Assembly (NCBI GenBank): GCA_937890835.1
Contig: CALADF010000035.1
Coordinates: 124,001 to 188,000, forward strand
From: an uncultured bacterium
Lineage (GTDB): Bacteria > Actinomycetota > Coriobacteriia > Coriobacteriales > Eggerthellaceae
Length of the DNA stretch: 64,000 nucleotides
Reading direction: 5' to 3'
Below, one piece after another: positions 9,362 to 18,586 of the stretch; position 1 is the stretch's first letter; the number at the start of each line of letters is the position of its first letter. The position numbers and the translations under genes are program-made. The notes beneath the pieces are model-generated. The model made no database searches, had not been told where the DNA came from, and was given only the letters and a program-made list of their open reading frames with translations.

Positions 9362-9398
9362 CGCTACGAGACCGAACGACTCAATCGAAAGAACTATC

Positions 9399-10676
9399 AT
9401 GTCTTTGATCGTTGCAAAGTTCGGAGGCACCTCCGTCGCCTCTCCCGAGCGCATTAAAAACGTCGCGAAGCGCCTTGTCGGCATGCGTCAGCAGGGCCAT
9501 CAGGTCGTCGCGGTCGTTTCCGCCATGGGCAAGACCACCGACGAGCTCATGGGGCTTGCGCACGCGGTGACCGCCGATCCGCCCGCTCGCGAGCTCGATC
9601 GCCTTCTGTCGACCGGCGAGCAGGTGTCCATGACGCTGCTCGCGATGGCCATCGTCGAGCTTGGCTACAAGGCCATGAGCTTCACGGGCAGGCAAGCCGG
9701 CATCGAGACCGACGGCATCCACAACAAGGCCAAGATCGTCAAGGTGCACAACGAGCGTATCTTGGAGGCTCTCGACAACGGCGCCATCCCGGTTGTCGCG
9801 GGCTTTCAGGGCATCGACGCCAACGGCGATATGACCACGCTCGGTCGCGGAGGTTCCGACACCACGGCCGTCGCGGTGGCATGGGGCATTAACGCCGACG
9901 TCTGCGAGATTTACTCGGACGTCGACGGCGTCTACACCACCGACCCGCGCGTGGCGCCGCGCGCCCGCAAGCTCGATCAGATCTCATATGACGATATGCT
10001 CGAGCTCTCGAGCGCGGGCTCGGGCGTTCTGCAGAGCCGAGCTGTCGAATTCGCCAAGAAATGGAACGTCGTCATTCACTCCCGCTCCGCGTTCTCCGAT
10101 GCGGAGGGAACCTACATCAAGGAGGAGCCCGATATGGAGGAAGCCGTCATCACCGGCATCGCGCACGATACGTCCGAGGTCAAGGTGACCATCCGGCGCG
10201 TTCCCGACAACACCGGCATCGCCGCGCGCGTGTTCTCGGCTCTGGCCGCCGATATGGTCAGCGTCGATATGATCATCCAGAACATCTCCGAGGACGGTTT
10301 CACCGACATCTCCTTCACGTGCCCGGGTTCCGATTTGGATCGCGCGAAGGAGACGCTTGACCGAATCCTCCCCGAAATCGACGCGCGTGAGTACGTGGTC
10401 GACGAGAGCATCGCGAAGGTGAGCCTGGTGGGCACGGGCATGAAGTCGTCCCCCGGCGTCGCCGCGCGGGCATTTACGACGCTCGGCGAGAACCATATCA
10501 ACATCTTGGCCATCTCCACGTCTCCCATTCGCCTGTCGGTGGTGATCGACGCTGCGCAGGCCATTCAGGCGGTGCGCGTTCTCCATACCGCGTTCGATCT
10601 GGATTCCGACAGCGTGTTCGAGGAGACGCAGCTTTCCGCTGAGGAGATTGCGGCGAAGATGAAGAAGGGTCGCTAA
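9399..10676 (+). CDS. lysC: Aspartate kinase
   Basis: 425-residue cytoplasmic enzyme phosphorylating L-aspartate, first step of the lysine/threonine/methionine/DAP pathway. The N-terminal kinase domain opens with IVAKFGGTSVASPERI (substrate-binding KFGGTS) and contains TTLGRGGSDTTAVAVA and YSDVDGVYTTDPR. Two C-terminal ACT domains follow (EVKVTIRRVPDNTGIAARVF; AKVSLVGTGMKSSPGVAARAF), which bind allosteric amino-acid effectors, so feedback inhibition is expected. Length is typical of the monofunctional enzyme. The Shine-Dalgarno is weak (GAAAGA). The next pathway enzyme, asd, lies 6.8 kb downstream behind a matching promoter. Confidence 0.96.
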   Translation: MSLIVAKFGGTSVASPERIKNVAKRLVGMRQQGHQVVAVVSAMGKTTDELMGLAHAVTADPPARELDRLLSTGEQVSMTLLAMAIVELGYKAMSFTGRQAGIETDGIHNKAKIVKVHNERILEALDNGAIPVVAGFQGIDANGDMTTLGRGGSDTTAVAVAWGINADVCEIYSDVDGVYTTDPRVAPRARKLDQISYDDMLELSSAGSGVLQSRAVEFAKKWNVVIHSRSAFSDAEGTYIKEEPDMEEAVITGIAHDTSEVKVTIRRVPDNTGIAARVFSALAADMVSVDMIIQNISEDGFTDISFTCPGSDLDRAKETLDRILPEIDAREYVVDESIAKVSLVGTGMKSSPGVAARAFTTLGENHINILAISTSPIRLSVVIDAAQAIQAVRVLHTAFDLDSDSVFEETQLSAEEIAAKMKKGR

Positions 10677-10719
10677 ACCTCCTCTTCGGGCGGCGGAGCG
10701 CAGTGCTGCCTTGTCGGTG

Positions 10720-10800
10720 GGCCGCGGGGCGTAGGCCCCGTGCTCAAACAGACTTCGCCTTCGGCTGCAGAACTGCGCGCGGCGCCTACGCCCCGCGGCC
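10720..10800. repeat. 17-bp perfect inverted repeat flanking a 47-base loop
   Basis: GGCCGCGGGGCGTAGGC (10720-10736) is exactly reverse-complementary to 10784-10800. The enclosed 47 bases contain short pairings around GCAG/CTGC. It lies 44 bases behind lysC and could be a terminator or an intergenic REP-like repeat; copy number elsewhere in the genome would decide. Confidence 0.6.
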
Positions 10801-10892
10801 TCGAGGGCTCGCCGCGCTGCGGGCGCGTCGGGTTCCGACGGGCTGGGGAGGAGGTCCCCCGCGCCGCCTTGGCTCAGATAATAGATATAGAT

Positions 10893-10940
10893 ACCCCACT
10901 TTCCGAGCTTGACGTTCGGGAGGTGGGGTTTCTGCTTTCT
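10893..10940 (+). terminator. Strong 14-bp hairpin in the gap between lysC and the M60 gene
   Basis: Arms 10893-10906 and 10916-10929 pair over 14 positions (ACCCCACTTTCCGA with TCGGGAGGTGGGGT, two G-T pairs) around a 9-base loop, followed by TTCTGCTTTCT. It may be a terminator in either direction. The gap 10677-11221 holds the inverted repeat at 10720, this hairpin and the promoter at 11061; the small open frames across it look fortuitous. Confidence 0.5.
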
Positions 10941-11060
10941 CGAGCCCCCTCGAACTGTCGAGTTCGCGGGCGTCTTGGGCGCCTTCGGTTCGTCGTGCCC
11001 CGATTCCTCCGAGCGCTTTTCAAACGCTTGTTGCGAGGAAGATGCGAAGTCGTTGCCAAA

Positions 11061-11090
11061 GAGTTAAACCGTGGTTAACTCCGGTATAAT
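11061..11090 (+). promoter_or_regulatory. Promoter with palindromic operator upstream of the M60 peptidase gene
   Basis: A perfect TATAAT at 11085-11090 is preceded directly by a dyad with arms GAGTTAA (11061) and TTAACTC (ending 11081). It sits where the -35 region would be, so a regulator bound there would compete with or recruit polymerase. The start codon is 132 bases downstream. Confidence 0.55.
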
Positions 11091-11221
11091 TCGGCATCCT
11101 TTTGCAAATAATAGAAGGGCGGCTTGCGCGGTCGTGCTGTGGAGCGAGCGGCCTGGTTGTGCTCGCGCGATCACGGCGCGTCTCGCGCCCGCGACGCCCT
11201 TTTTCTAGGAACGGAGGGGAT

Positions 11222-14200
11222 TTGAAGAAGAAGGTGACGGCTTGCGTTGTCGCGCTCAGCTTGGCGTGCCAGACGGCGGCGGTGCCGCTGGCTGTGGCGC
11301 AGCTTGCAAGCGACGACGCCGATTCGAAGCGCGATGCCGAGATTCGCGGCGAGGAGAAGACGAGCGACGTTTCGCCGCTTGATCAGACGACCGAAAGCCT
11401 CGACGCCGGTTCGTCAGCGGTGAAGGAGGGGCTCTCGTCAGCCGAGGCGAGTGCTGCGACGTCCGATGGCGCTGCGGCGGATGGGGACGCGTCGGCGAAC
11501 GATGGCGCAGATGAGGCGTTCGCCAAGGGCGCCGTCGAGGTCGCCTGCTCTCGCTGCTCCCTCATCTCACGCGCGACGACGCTCTTCACGCCACGTTGAG
11601 CAACGCCGAGGGCGTTGTCGCCCAGGCGGATTTTTCCCCGCGTTCGGCTGATTCGGCGGACGATTCCGCATGGCGCGATTCGACGGCTTCTATGGAGTCG
11701 GTCGAACCCGGGACCTACACGCTCGCGCTCTCGGGTGTTGATCGCGCGACGTACGCTCAGTCCATCGAGGTGACGGCGGGTAACCGCGTGCTGCTCACCG
11801 TCGCGGACAGCGACATGACGGGCCTGTTCGCCGACGACGCGGACGCGACGGGCGCGGGCCTTATGGCTTACGGTGATTTCGACGCCGACGGCTCCATCGA
11901 CGACGCGGACGCCCAGCTGCTCGCCGAGGCGCTCGTGGCCGGTGCGTCCGACGCCCGCTTCGACCTGACCGCTGACGGCGCTGTCACCCTGGCCGACATC
12001 CAGGCGCACGCTGCCACGGTTTCGCGTTTGGGCGCAGGCGCGTTCGCGGCCTCCGTCCGCATTGTCAAGGACGCATCGCAGATGAACGCCGCTGTGTCGG
12101 AGGGAGCCTCCGTCGTGGGGGATGCTTCCGTCGAGAGCGTGCTCTCTTCCGACAACGATGCGGTGACTCTCGCGCCGGCAAACGGCGCCGTCATCACCGA
12201 GTCGAATCCGGTGTCGGTTGAGCTTGACGTGAAGGACGCCGTTCTCGCGGGCGTTTCCGTGCGTCCGCCCGCAACCTCCGAGAACAAGCCCACGTCGGAC
12301 GTGATCGAGGTCGAGCTCGAGGACGGCTCCATCGTCGAGTACGCGTTCTCCGCCGCTGCGGGGGCGTCGCTTTCGCGTGCCGCCAACTTGGCCGTCGTCG
12401 AGGCGGACGGCACCGTTGTGGTCGACTTCGGCAAGCAGGTCGCCGTGAAGAAGATCGTCATCCGCATGACGGGCACCTCGTCGGGCAAGCTCGCCGACAT
12501 CGCCCAGGTTGAGTTCCTCGGCGACATGGCCGAGCGCATCCTCGCGCCGACGCTCAGCGTGTCGACCGCGCTCGCGCCTGTCGCGGGAGACAAGAAGATC
12601 GCCCTTTCGTGGGCGCCTCAGGTCAACGTGACCGGCTACGAGGTCGAGGTGTCCTCGGCGGACAAGACCCAGGTGATCGCATGCGTTCTGAGCGAGCTGT
12701 CCCTCGAGACGTTTGCGGGCGACGAACTGAAGAACAACATTGACTACACGCTGCGCGTCCGCTCGGTCAACGGCGACTGGCGCAGCGCTTGGAGCGATTC
12801 GGTCACGGCGCGTCCTGTTCCCTCCGCAGCCCCTGTTTCCCCCGACTACGTCTCGGTGACGGGCGGCTACGGCGAGATCTCCGTTTCGTGGAAGGAGGCC
12901 GAGGACGCCGATTCCTACACGCTGTTCTACCGCGAGCGGGGAGCCGACGCTTACGAGAGCGTCTCCGGCATCGTCGAGACCAAAAAGACCGTCTCCGGCT
13001 TGAAGGAGAACACGGTCTACGAGGTGTACGTGACGGCTCAAAACCAAATCGGATCCTCGTCCGCCTCGTTGGCTCACAGCGCATCGACGCTGGTCAACAC
13101 GGTGAAGGTGCCTTGGTACGGCCTGATCAACCGCACGGTGCAGGATTCGAGCCTCGAGTCTCATATCGTCGATGTCACCACCACGGCGGCATCGACCGCA
13201 GGTTCGACCGATCCGTGGGCGGTCGTCGACGGCAACTACGGCATGTTCTTCCATTCGGCGCGTGATTCCCAGTACGCCGGCCCCACAGTGACGTTCGATC
13301 GCGAGTACACCATGGACACGCTGGCGTTCACGACGCGTTTGGGAGGTGGCTACGGTTCTTATTACCGGGTCCAGGTCAGGGTTGAGAACGAGGCCGGCGA
13401 GGTGACGACGTACGAGACCCCGTCCGACAACGTGAAGGTTTCGAACATCGCGGGCGCCGAGAACTCGTTTTTGGTTGAGTTCCCGAAATCGCAGGTGAAG
13501 AAGATCACCGTGCAGTTCGCGCGCTACTACCGTGACCCCGTGACGTTCTCCGAGCTGGCGTTTTACGCCTACGACAGCCTGTGGGATGACATCATGGCGC
13601 TGTGGGAGGACGATATGCACACCGTTCTCCGCTCCGACGTCGACGCGTCCGCCATCGAGGCGCTGCGTGAACGTGCGAACACGCCCGATGCGGCAAGCGG
13701 GGAGATGAACCCCAAGCGCGATCTGGTGCTGGCCGAGCTTGACAACGCCGAGGCGGTCCTCAACGCGGAGGGTCTCTCCGAGTCCGTCGCCGTCGATTCG
13801 AAGACGGTGCTCGCAAGCGATGCCCATGTGGGATCGGGCGGCCTGAACGCCTGGCAGCCTTTGGGCGTGTTGGCGCAGGCGGGCGAGAAGCTCATGGTGT
13901 TCGTCGGCGGCGAGGGCAAGAAGGCGGGCGGTTCCACCGAGCTGCGCTTGGTGGAACCGCAGTACCACGCCGAGTCGAACTCGCTTTCGAAGACGGTCGT
14001 CGAGACGCTCAAAGTGGGCGTGAACGAGGTGACCGTTCCCCAGATGAGCAGCATCGACGTCGAGCGCGGCGGACAGCTCTACATCGAGTGCAGGTCGGCG
14101 TCTGCTCCCGACTGCGCCGTGCGCGTGGTCGGCGGCGTGCAGACCCCGGTGCTCGATCTGCACGGCGTCACGGATGAGGCAGAGCGTCTGCAAAGGGCGA

Positions 14201-16457
14201 CCGCGTTCGTCGAAGAGCTTGACGCCCACGTCGCATCTCTCGAGGCGACGCATGAGCAAGCCGGCCACAGCCACGATTACGACGAGCGCAACTGCATCGC
14301 CAACGAAGCCGACATCGTCTTGGACTACCTGATGTACTCGCTTCCCGCTTCTCAAATTCAGGCGGGCATCGGCGGGGGCAGCGTCGGAGAGCGTGCGGCG
14401 AAGCTTCTTCAGTCGCTTGACGTATCCGATGAGATGATGCTTCTGTTCTACCGGCACAAGGGCTTGGGCTCCTACGGCGACAACGCCTCTGCGTACCAGG
14501 CTGCGTACGGCAACAAGAACTCGCTGCCGGTCACGCGTCAGAACATCCGCTACATGCGCATGTTCACGGGCGCGTTCATGTACGCGGGCGGCAAGCACAT
14601 CGGCATCGAGTGGGAGTAGACCTCCATCCCGGTGGCGATGCCCGGCATCACGCTCGACGAGAACGGCAAGTACGCTTCCGGATGGACGTTCGGCTGGGGC
14701 ATCGCGCACGAGATCGGGCACGAGATCAACCAGGGCCAATACGCTATCACCGAGATCACCAACAACTATTTCTCGCAGCTTTCCGCGTCCAAGGACTCCA
14801 ACGCCTCGGCGCGATGGAATTGGGACGAGCTGTATGAGAAGGTGACGTCGGGCACGCTCGGCCCCTCGCCGAGCGGCGCGGTTCAGCTGGGCATGTACTG
14901 GCAGCTGCATCTGGCCTACGACAACGCGTGCAACTTCACGACCTACGCCGACTACGCCGACTACGCCGATCAGTTCAACAACCTGTTCTTCGCCCGCGTC
15001 GACGCGTACGCGCGCAACAACGCCATCGCGCCCGCTCCTGGCGGTGTGGCGCTCTCGCCGACGGGGCCGACGCCGACAACGCGCTCATGCGCCTGTCGTG
15101 CGCCTCTGCTCAGAAGAACCTGCTGGCGTTCTTCGAGGCATGGGGCATGACCCCGGATGAGACGACGCGCGCGTACGCCGCTCAGTCCGCCGAGGAGACG
15201 CGTCCCATTCAGTACATGAGCGACGACGCGCGCGTGCATCAGATCGAAGGCGGCTCGTCGGTTGCCGGCGGCGTGAAGGTCGAGGCGGCTCTCTCACGTG
15301 AGGACAACTCCTCCGAGGTGAAGATCGCGCTGTCCGGCGCGGCTGACGACGAGGGCATGCTGGGTTACGAGATCAAGCGAAACGGCGTGGTGATCGGTTT
15401 CGCCGACGCGGATGACGCAGAGTTCGTCGACGTCATCGCCACGGTGAACAACCGCGTGTTCACCTACGAGGTGTGCGGCGTCGACAAGCACTTGAACCGC
15501 ACCGAGTCGGTGACGCTGGCTCCGGTGAAGGTGTCCCATGACGGCAGCATGGACAAGGCCGCGTGGACGGCGAAGACCAACATGACGGCGGATGGCGATG
15601 CCGAATCGGGCGACGAGGACAGCCCGTGCGAGCCCGGTGCCTCGAGCGCCATCGACAAGGTGATCGACGCCAAGGCCGAGACCGTTTACACGGGCGCGAC
15701 CGCCGGATCCGACGCCACGGTGACGATCTCGTTCAACGAGACGCTCTCCGTCACGGGCCTGAAGTACCGTGCGCCTGCGGGCGCGTCGGATGCCATCGGG
15801 GCTTACGAGGTGCAGGCCAGCGTGGACGGCACGACGTGGGAGACGGTGAAGTCGGGGACGTTCGCTCTCGACGAGACGGGATCCGCCACGGTTTACTTCA
15901 ACAAGGAGGGCGACAGCTGGCTCTACACCTACGATGCGGCGTACCTGCGTCTGGTGGCCAAGGGCGCGCGTTCGGCGTCGATCGCCGAGCTTGACGTGCT
16001 CGGCCAAACCGGCGACGACATCGACTTCATCGAGGGTGGCATCGGCCTTCTGGCCAACGAGATCGACCTTGGCGGCGGCTCGGTCGTCCCCGCCGGATCG
16101 CTCGTGTTCACAGGTACGTACAAGGGGAATCCCGCGTACAACGCCGTGAAGCTCTACGACGGAGAAGGCAACCTCATCGGAGGCACGCAGGTTCTGTTCG
16201 CCGAGGTGCCGGAGCACGGCGAGTTGGGCGAGACGGCCGACGGGCGCTGGCTGTACTATATCGAGCCCGATGAGATGGACGGGCTTCTGCCTGCGGGCGT
16301 GCCCGATACGGTGCGCGTCGAGCTGTACCGCGTCGACGATGCGCATACCCTGCAGGGCGAGCGCTTGGTCGCGGACGCCCTGCCGCAGTCGGTTCCTGAG
16401 AAGCTCCCCTCTTTGGACATTTCCTTTGACAGCCCCGTTTCGGCGGTGAAGGAGTAA
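11222..16457 (+). pseudogene. Secreted dockerin/Fn3/F5-8C/M60 (enhancin-like) metallopeptidase, interrupted by two frameshifts and a TAG
   Basis: Reconstructed product of ~1745 residues. The TTG start with GGAGGGG upstream encodes a Sec signal peptide (KKKVTACVVALSLACQTAAV). Domains in order: a low-complexity stretch; a dockerin-like pair of calcium loops (GDFDADGSIDDADAQLL, 11874 on, and DLTADGAVTLADIQ); a beta-sandwich module; two fibronectin III repeats; an F5/8-type-C-like module; the M60 domain with zinc motif HEIGHE (14707-14724); then Fn3- and F5/8C-like C-terminal modules. M60 proteins typically cleave mucin-type glycoproteins. Lesions: a one-base loss at ~11540-11560, an in-frame TAG at 14617-14619 shortly before HEIGHE, and a one-base loss at ~15040-15060. 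Adjacent reading is otherwise intact, so sequencing error is possible. The next gene encodes a cohesin-like anchor. Confidence 0.75.
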
Positions 16458-16459
16458 TG

Positions 16460-17230
16460 ATGAGACGAATTCGCATGATGATCGGCGCGCTGCTCGCTGC
16501 AGCGTGCCTGGTGCCCGCGACCGCGTTCGCGCTGGGCGCATCCGGCTTGACGCTCGCGTCGCCGGAGGTGCGTGAGGGCACGTCCGATATAGAGCTCGCC
16601 CTGCGGGCGGAAGGCGACGCTGCGCAGAATGTCAGCTCGGTTCGCGTGACGCTTTCCGTCGCGACCGCCGTACCCGAGGACATGTCGCTGATCACGGGCG
16701 CCGAGATGGTCGATGCGCCTTCGACGGCGTCGGTCGCGCGGGCTGTCTTCAATCCCGACGCGCAAACGGTCGATGTGATCGTGTCCGCAGGCAGATCGGC
16801 TCTCTCCGCAGAAGACGGCAAAGTTGTCCTAGGAGCCCTCCGCCTTGCGTGCTCGGGCGAGGACGTCGCGGCGCGCGTGAGCGTGCTGGGCGTCGAGGCT
16901 CTGGGCGTGTCGTACAACGACCTTTCCGCTGATGCGCCCGAGGACCCGATCGACTTGGTGTTGAACTCCTCCAAGGACGACGGCGACGGCGATGGCGATG
17001 GCGGCTCGGGCTCCGGCTTCGGTGACGCCGGGTCTGCGGGCGGCTCCGCGGGTTCGAACCTGGACGGGGGCAGCTCCTCCGATCAGGGCGGCTCGGCAGG
17101 ACCTTTGGCAACCACGGGTGATCCTTTGAACTCGATCGCTCTGGCCATCGGCGTGATCGCCGCCGCATCGTGCGCTGCGGTGGCGCTTGCTGCGGTGAGC
17201 TTGCGGCGTAGCGCTCGCGAGGACAACTAA
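16460..17230 (+). CDS. Cell-wall-anchored protein with cohesin-like domain, LATTGD sorting signal
   Basis: 256-residue surface protein. A signal peptide (MMIGALLAAACLVPATAFA) is followed by a ~140-residue beta-sandwich-like domain reminiscent of cohesins (GKVVLGALRLACSGEDV near its end), a Gly/Ser/Asp-rich linker, and a sorting signal LATTGD, a hydrophobic helix and an Arg-containing tail. LAXTG-type motifs are used by actinobacterial class E sortases. Its start overlaps the stop of the dockerin-bearing M60 gene, with AAGGAG five bases before the ATG at 16460 (16457 is an alternative). The pairing suggests it tethers the secreted peptidase to the wall through cohesin-dockerin binding. The cohesin call is by appearance only. 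Confidence 0.7.
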   Translation: MRRIRMMIGALLAAACLVPATAFALGASGLTLASPEVREGTSDIELALRAEGDAAQNVSSVRVTLSVATAVPEDMSLITGAEMVDAPSTASVARAVFNPDAQTVDVIVSAGRSALSAEDGKVVLGALRLACSGEDVAARVSVLGVEALGVSYNDLSADAPEDPIDLVLNSSKDDGDGDGDGGSGSGFGDAGSAGGSAGSNLDGGSSSDQGGSAGPLATTGDPLNSIALAIGVIAAASCAAVALAAVSLRRSAREDN

Positions 17231-17262
17231 CTTTCAGCGGAGTCAAGCGATCTGTTGACGTC

Positions 17263-17295
17263 GACGCGCCCCCGGGAAATCGGGGGCGCGTCTCG
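17263..17295 (+). terminator. 12-bp GC hairpin terminator after the cohesin-like gene
   Basis: GACGCGCCCCCG (17263-17274) pairs perfectly with CGGGGGCGCGTC (17281-17292) around a GGAAAT loop, followed by TCGTC. It ends the M60/anchor operon. Confidence 0.65.
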
Positions 17296-17419
17296 TCAGG
17301 AGGGAGACGTTCGTCCTGCTCTTCCCACGCGGCTCCGCTCTACCCGACCGTCCCGATTCGCCCCGCCCGTCGATCTAAAGAGGGTCCCTTCTCGATCGAC
17401 AGGCGGGTGGCGCGGGGCA

Positions 17420-17434
17420 TTTGCTATGGTGTGA
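17420..17434 (+). promoter_or_regulatory. Extended -10 promoter of asd, matching the lysC promoter
   Basis: TTTGCTATGGTGTGA (extended -10 TGC-TATGGT) lies 30 bases before the asd ATG and differs at one of 15 positions from the lysC element at 9347. Confidence 0.55.
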
Positions 17435-17463
17435 ACATCTTTGCGATCACGAAGGAGGATGCG

Positions 17464-18519
17464 ATGTCCTGGAAAGATGAAATGCCCGCGCGCCCGGTGG
17501 TGGCGGTGGCGGGCGCGACCGGCGCGGTGGGACGCGAGTTCCTTCGCGTGCTGCACGACCTCGACTTCCCGGCGAGCGAGGTACGCGCGTTGGCGTCTGC
17601 GCGCAGCGCGGGCAAGGAGCTCCCTTTCGACGGCTGCGGTGACGCTCCCGCAGGATCGCTCGTCGTGCGGGAGATGACGCCCGAGGAGTTCGAGGGCGTC
17701 GACATCGCCCTGTTCAGCTGCGGATCCGATATGTCGAAGCAGATGCGCGAGGCGGTTGTCGCCGCAGGTGCGGTCATGGTCGACAACTCCAGCGCGTTTC
17801 GCATGGACGATGACGTTCCTCTGGTCGTTCCCGAGGTGAACCCCGAGGATGTGGCCCTGCATCGAGGCGTCATCGCCAACCCCAACTGCTCCACCATTCA
17901 GATGGTTGCGGCGTTGAAGCCCCTCTACGATCTGGCTCCCATCAAGCGCGTGGTTGTTTCCACGTACCAAGCGGCATCGGGTGCGGGCGCCCCCGCCATG
18001 CGCGAGCTTTACGATCAGACGCGTGAATTCCTCGATGGCAAGTCCGACGACGAGCTGACGGTGGAGGCGTTCGCGCATCGCATCGCCTTCAACTGCATTC
18101 CCCATATCGACAAGTTTCTCGATGACGACTCCACCAAGGAGGAGTGGAAGATGGTCGTCGAGACGAAGAAGATCATGGGAGATGATGACATCCAGGTGGC
18201 GGCGACGTGCGTGCGCGTGCCGGTTCTGCGCTGCCATGGCGAGTCGATCAACGTGGAGTTCACCGAAGAGGTGAGCGTCGAGGCGGCGCGCGCGGCGCTC
18301 GAGGCGGCTCCGGGCGTCACCGTGTTGGATGATCCTGCGAGCAGCTCTTACCCGATGCCCGGCCTTCTGGCGGGGACCGACGGCGTGTTCGTCGGGCGCC
18401 TGCGCCGCGACCCGAGCGTCGAGCACGGCCTGGCGTTTTGGAACGTTGCGGATCAGATCCGCAAGGGCGCGGCGCTCAACGCCGTGCAGATCGCGCAGCT
18501 TTTGCTGCCCGCGGAGTAG
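17464..18519 (+). CDS. asd: Aspartate-semialdehyde dehydrogenase
   Basis: 351-residue cytoplasmic enzyme reducing aspartyl phosphate to aspartate semialdehyde with NADPH, the step after LysC. The NADP-binding loop is VAVAGATGAVGREF, and the catalytic Cys is in ANPNCSTIQM. YQAASGAGAPAM and the later active-site RVPVLRCHGESINVEF with the conserved Arg and His are intact. The ATG at 17464 has AAGGAGG upstream and is preferred to the in-frame ATG at 17407. A matching promoter with lysC suggests common control of the aspartate pathway. A hairpin follows the stop codon. Confidence 0.96.
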   Translation: MSWKDEMPARPVVAVAGATGAVGREFLRVLHDLDFPASEVRALASARSAGKELPFDGCGDAPAGSLVVREMTPEEFEGVDIALFSCGSDMSKQMREAVVAAGAVMVDNSSAFRMDDDVPLVVPEVNPEDVALHRGVIANPNCSTIQMVAALKPLYDLAPIKRVVVSTYQAASGAGAPAMRELYDQTREFLDGKSDDELTVEAFAHRIAFNCIPHIDKFLDDDSTKEEWKMVVETKKIMGDDDIQVAATCVRVPVLRCHGESINVEFTEEVSVEAARAALEAAPGVTVLDDPASSSYPMPGLLAGTDGVFVGRLRRDPSVEHGLAFWNVADQIRKGAALNAVQIAQLLLPAE

Positions 18520-18525
18520 AATGGT

Positions 18526-18564
18526 CGCGCCCGGTGCGTCCTCCGATGCGTCGGGCGCGTTCTT
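18526..18564 (+). terminator. Hairpin between asd and tlyA
   Basis: CGCGCCCG (18526-18533) and CGGGCGCG (18552-18559) form an 8-bp stem with further inner pairing (GTGCGTC with GATGCGT), followed by TTCTTG. Its presence argues that TlyA starts downstream at 18587 and not at the ATG at 18521. Confidence 0.5.
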
Positions 18565-18586
18565 GAGCCCTGACCTACGGAGAAAC

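Noticed and set aside
9250..9398. Lysine riboswitch upstream of lysC
   Set aside because: The gap is 149 bases and shows only an extended -10 promoter; the lysine aptamer elements are absent.
10703..11078. Two short plus-strand open frames in the lysC/M60 gap
   Set aside because: They run through the inverted repeat and hairpin, lack ribosome sites and have Arg/Pro/Ala-rich products.
14617..14619. Pyrrolysine at the TAG in the M60 gene
   Set aside because: M60 peptidases are not pyrrolysine proteins and there is no pyl context; mutation or error is simpler.
11383..14910. A 1175-codon minus-strand open frame opposite the M60 gene
   Set aside because: The plus strand encodes clear Fn3, dockerin and M60 modules; the antisense frame is GC-driven.
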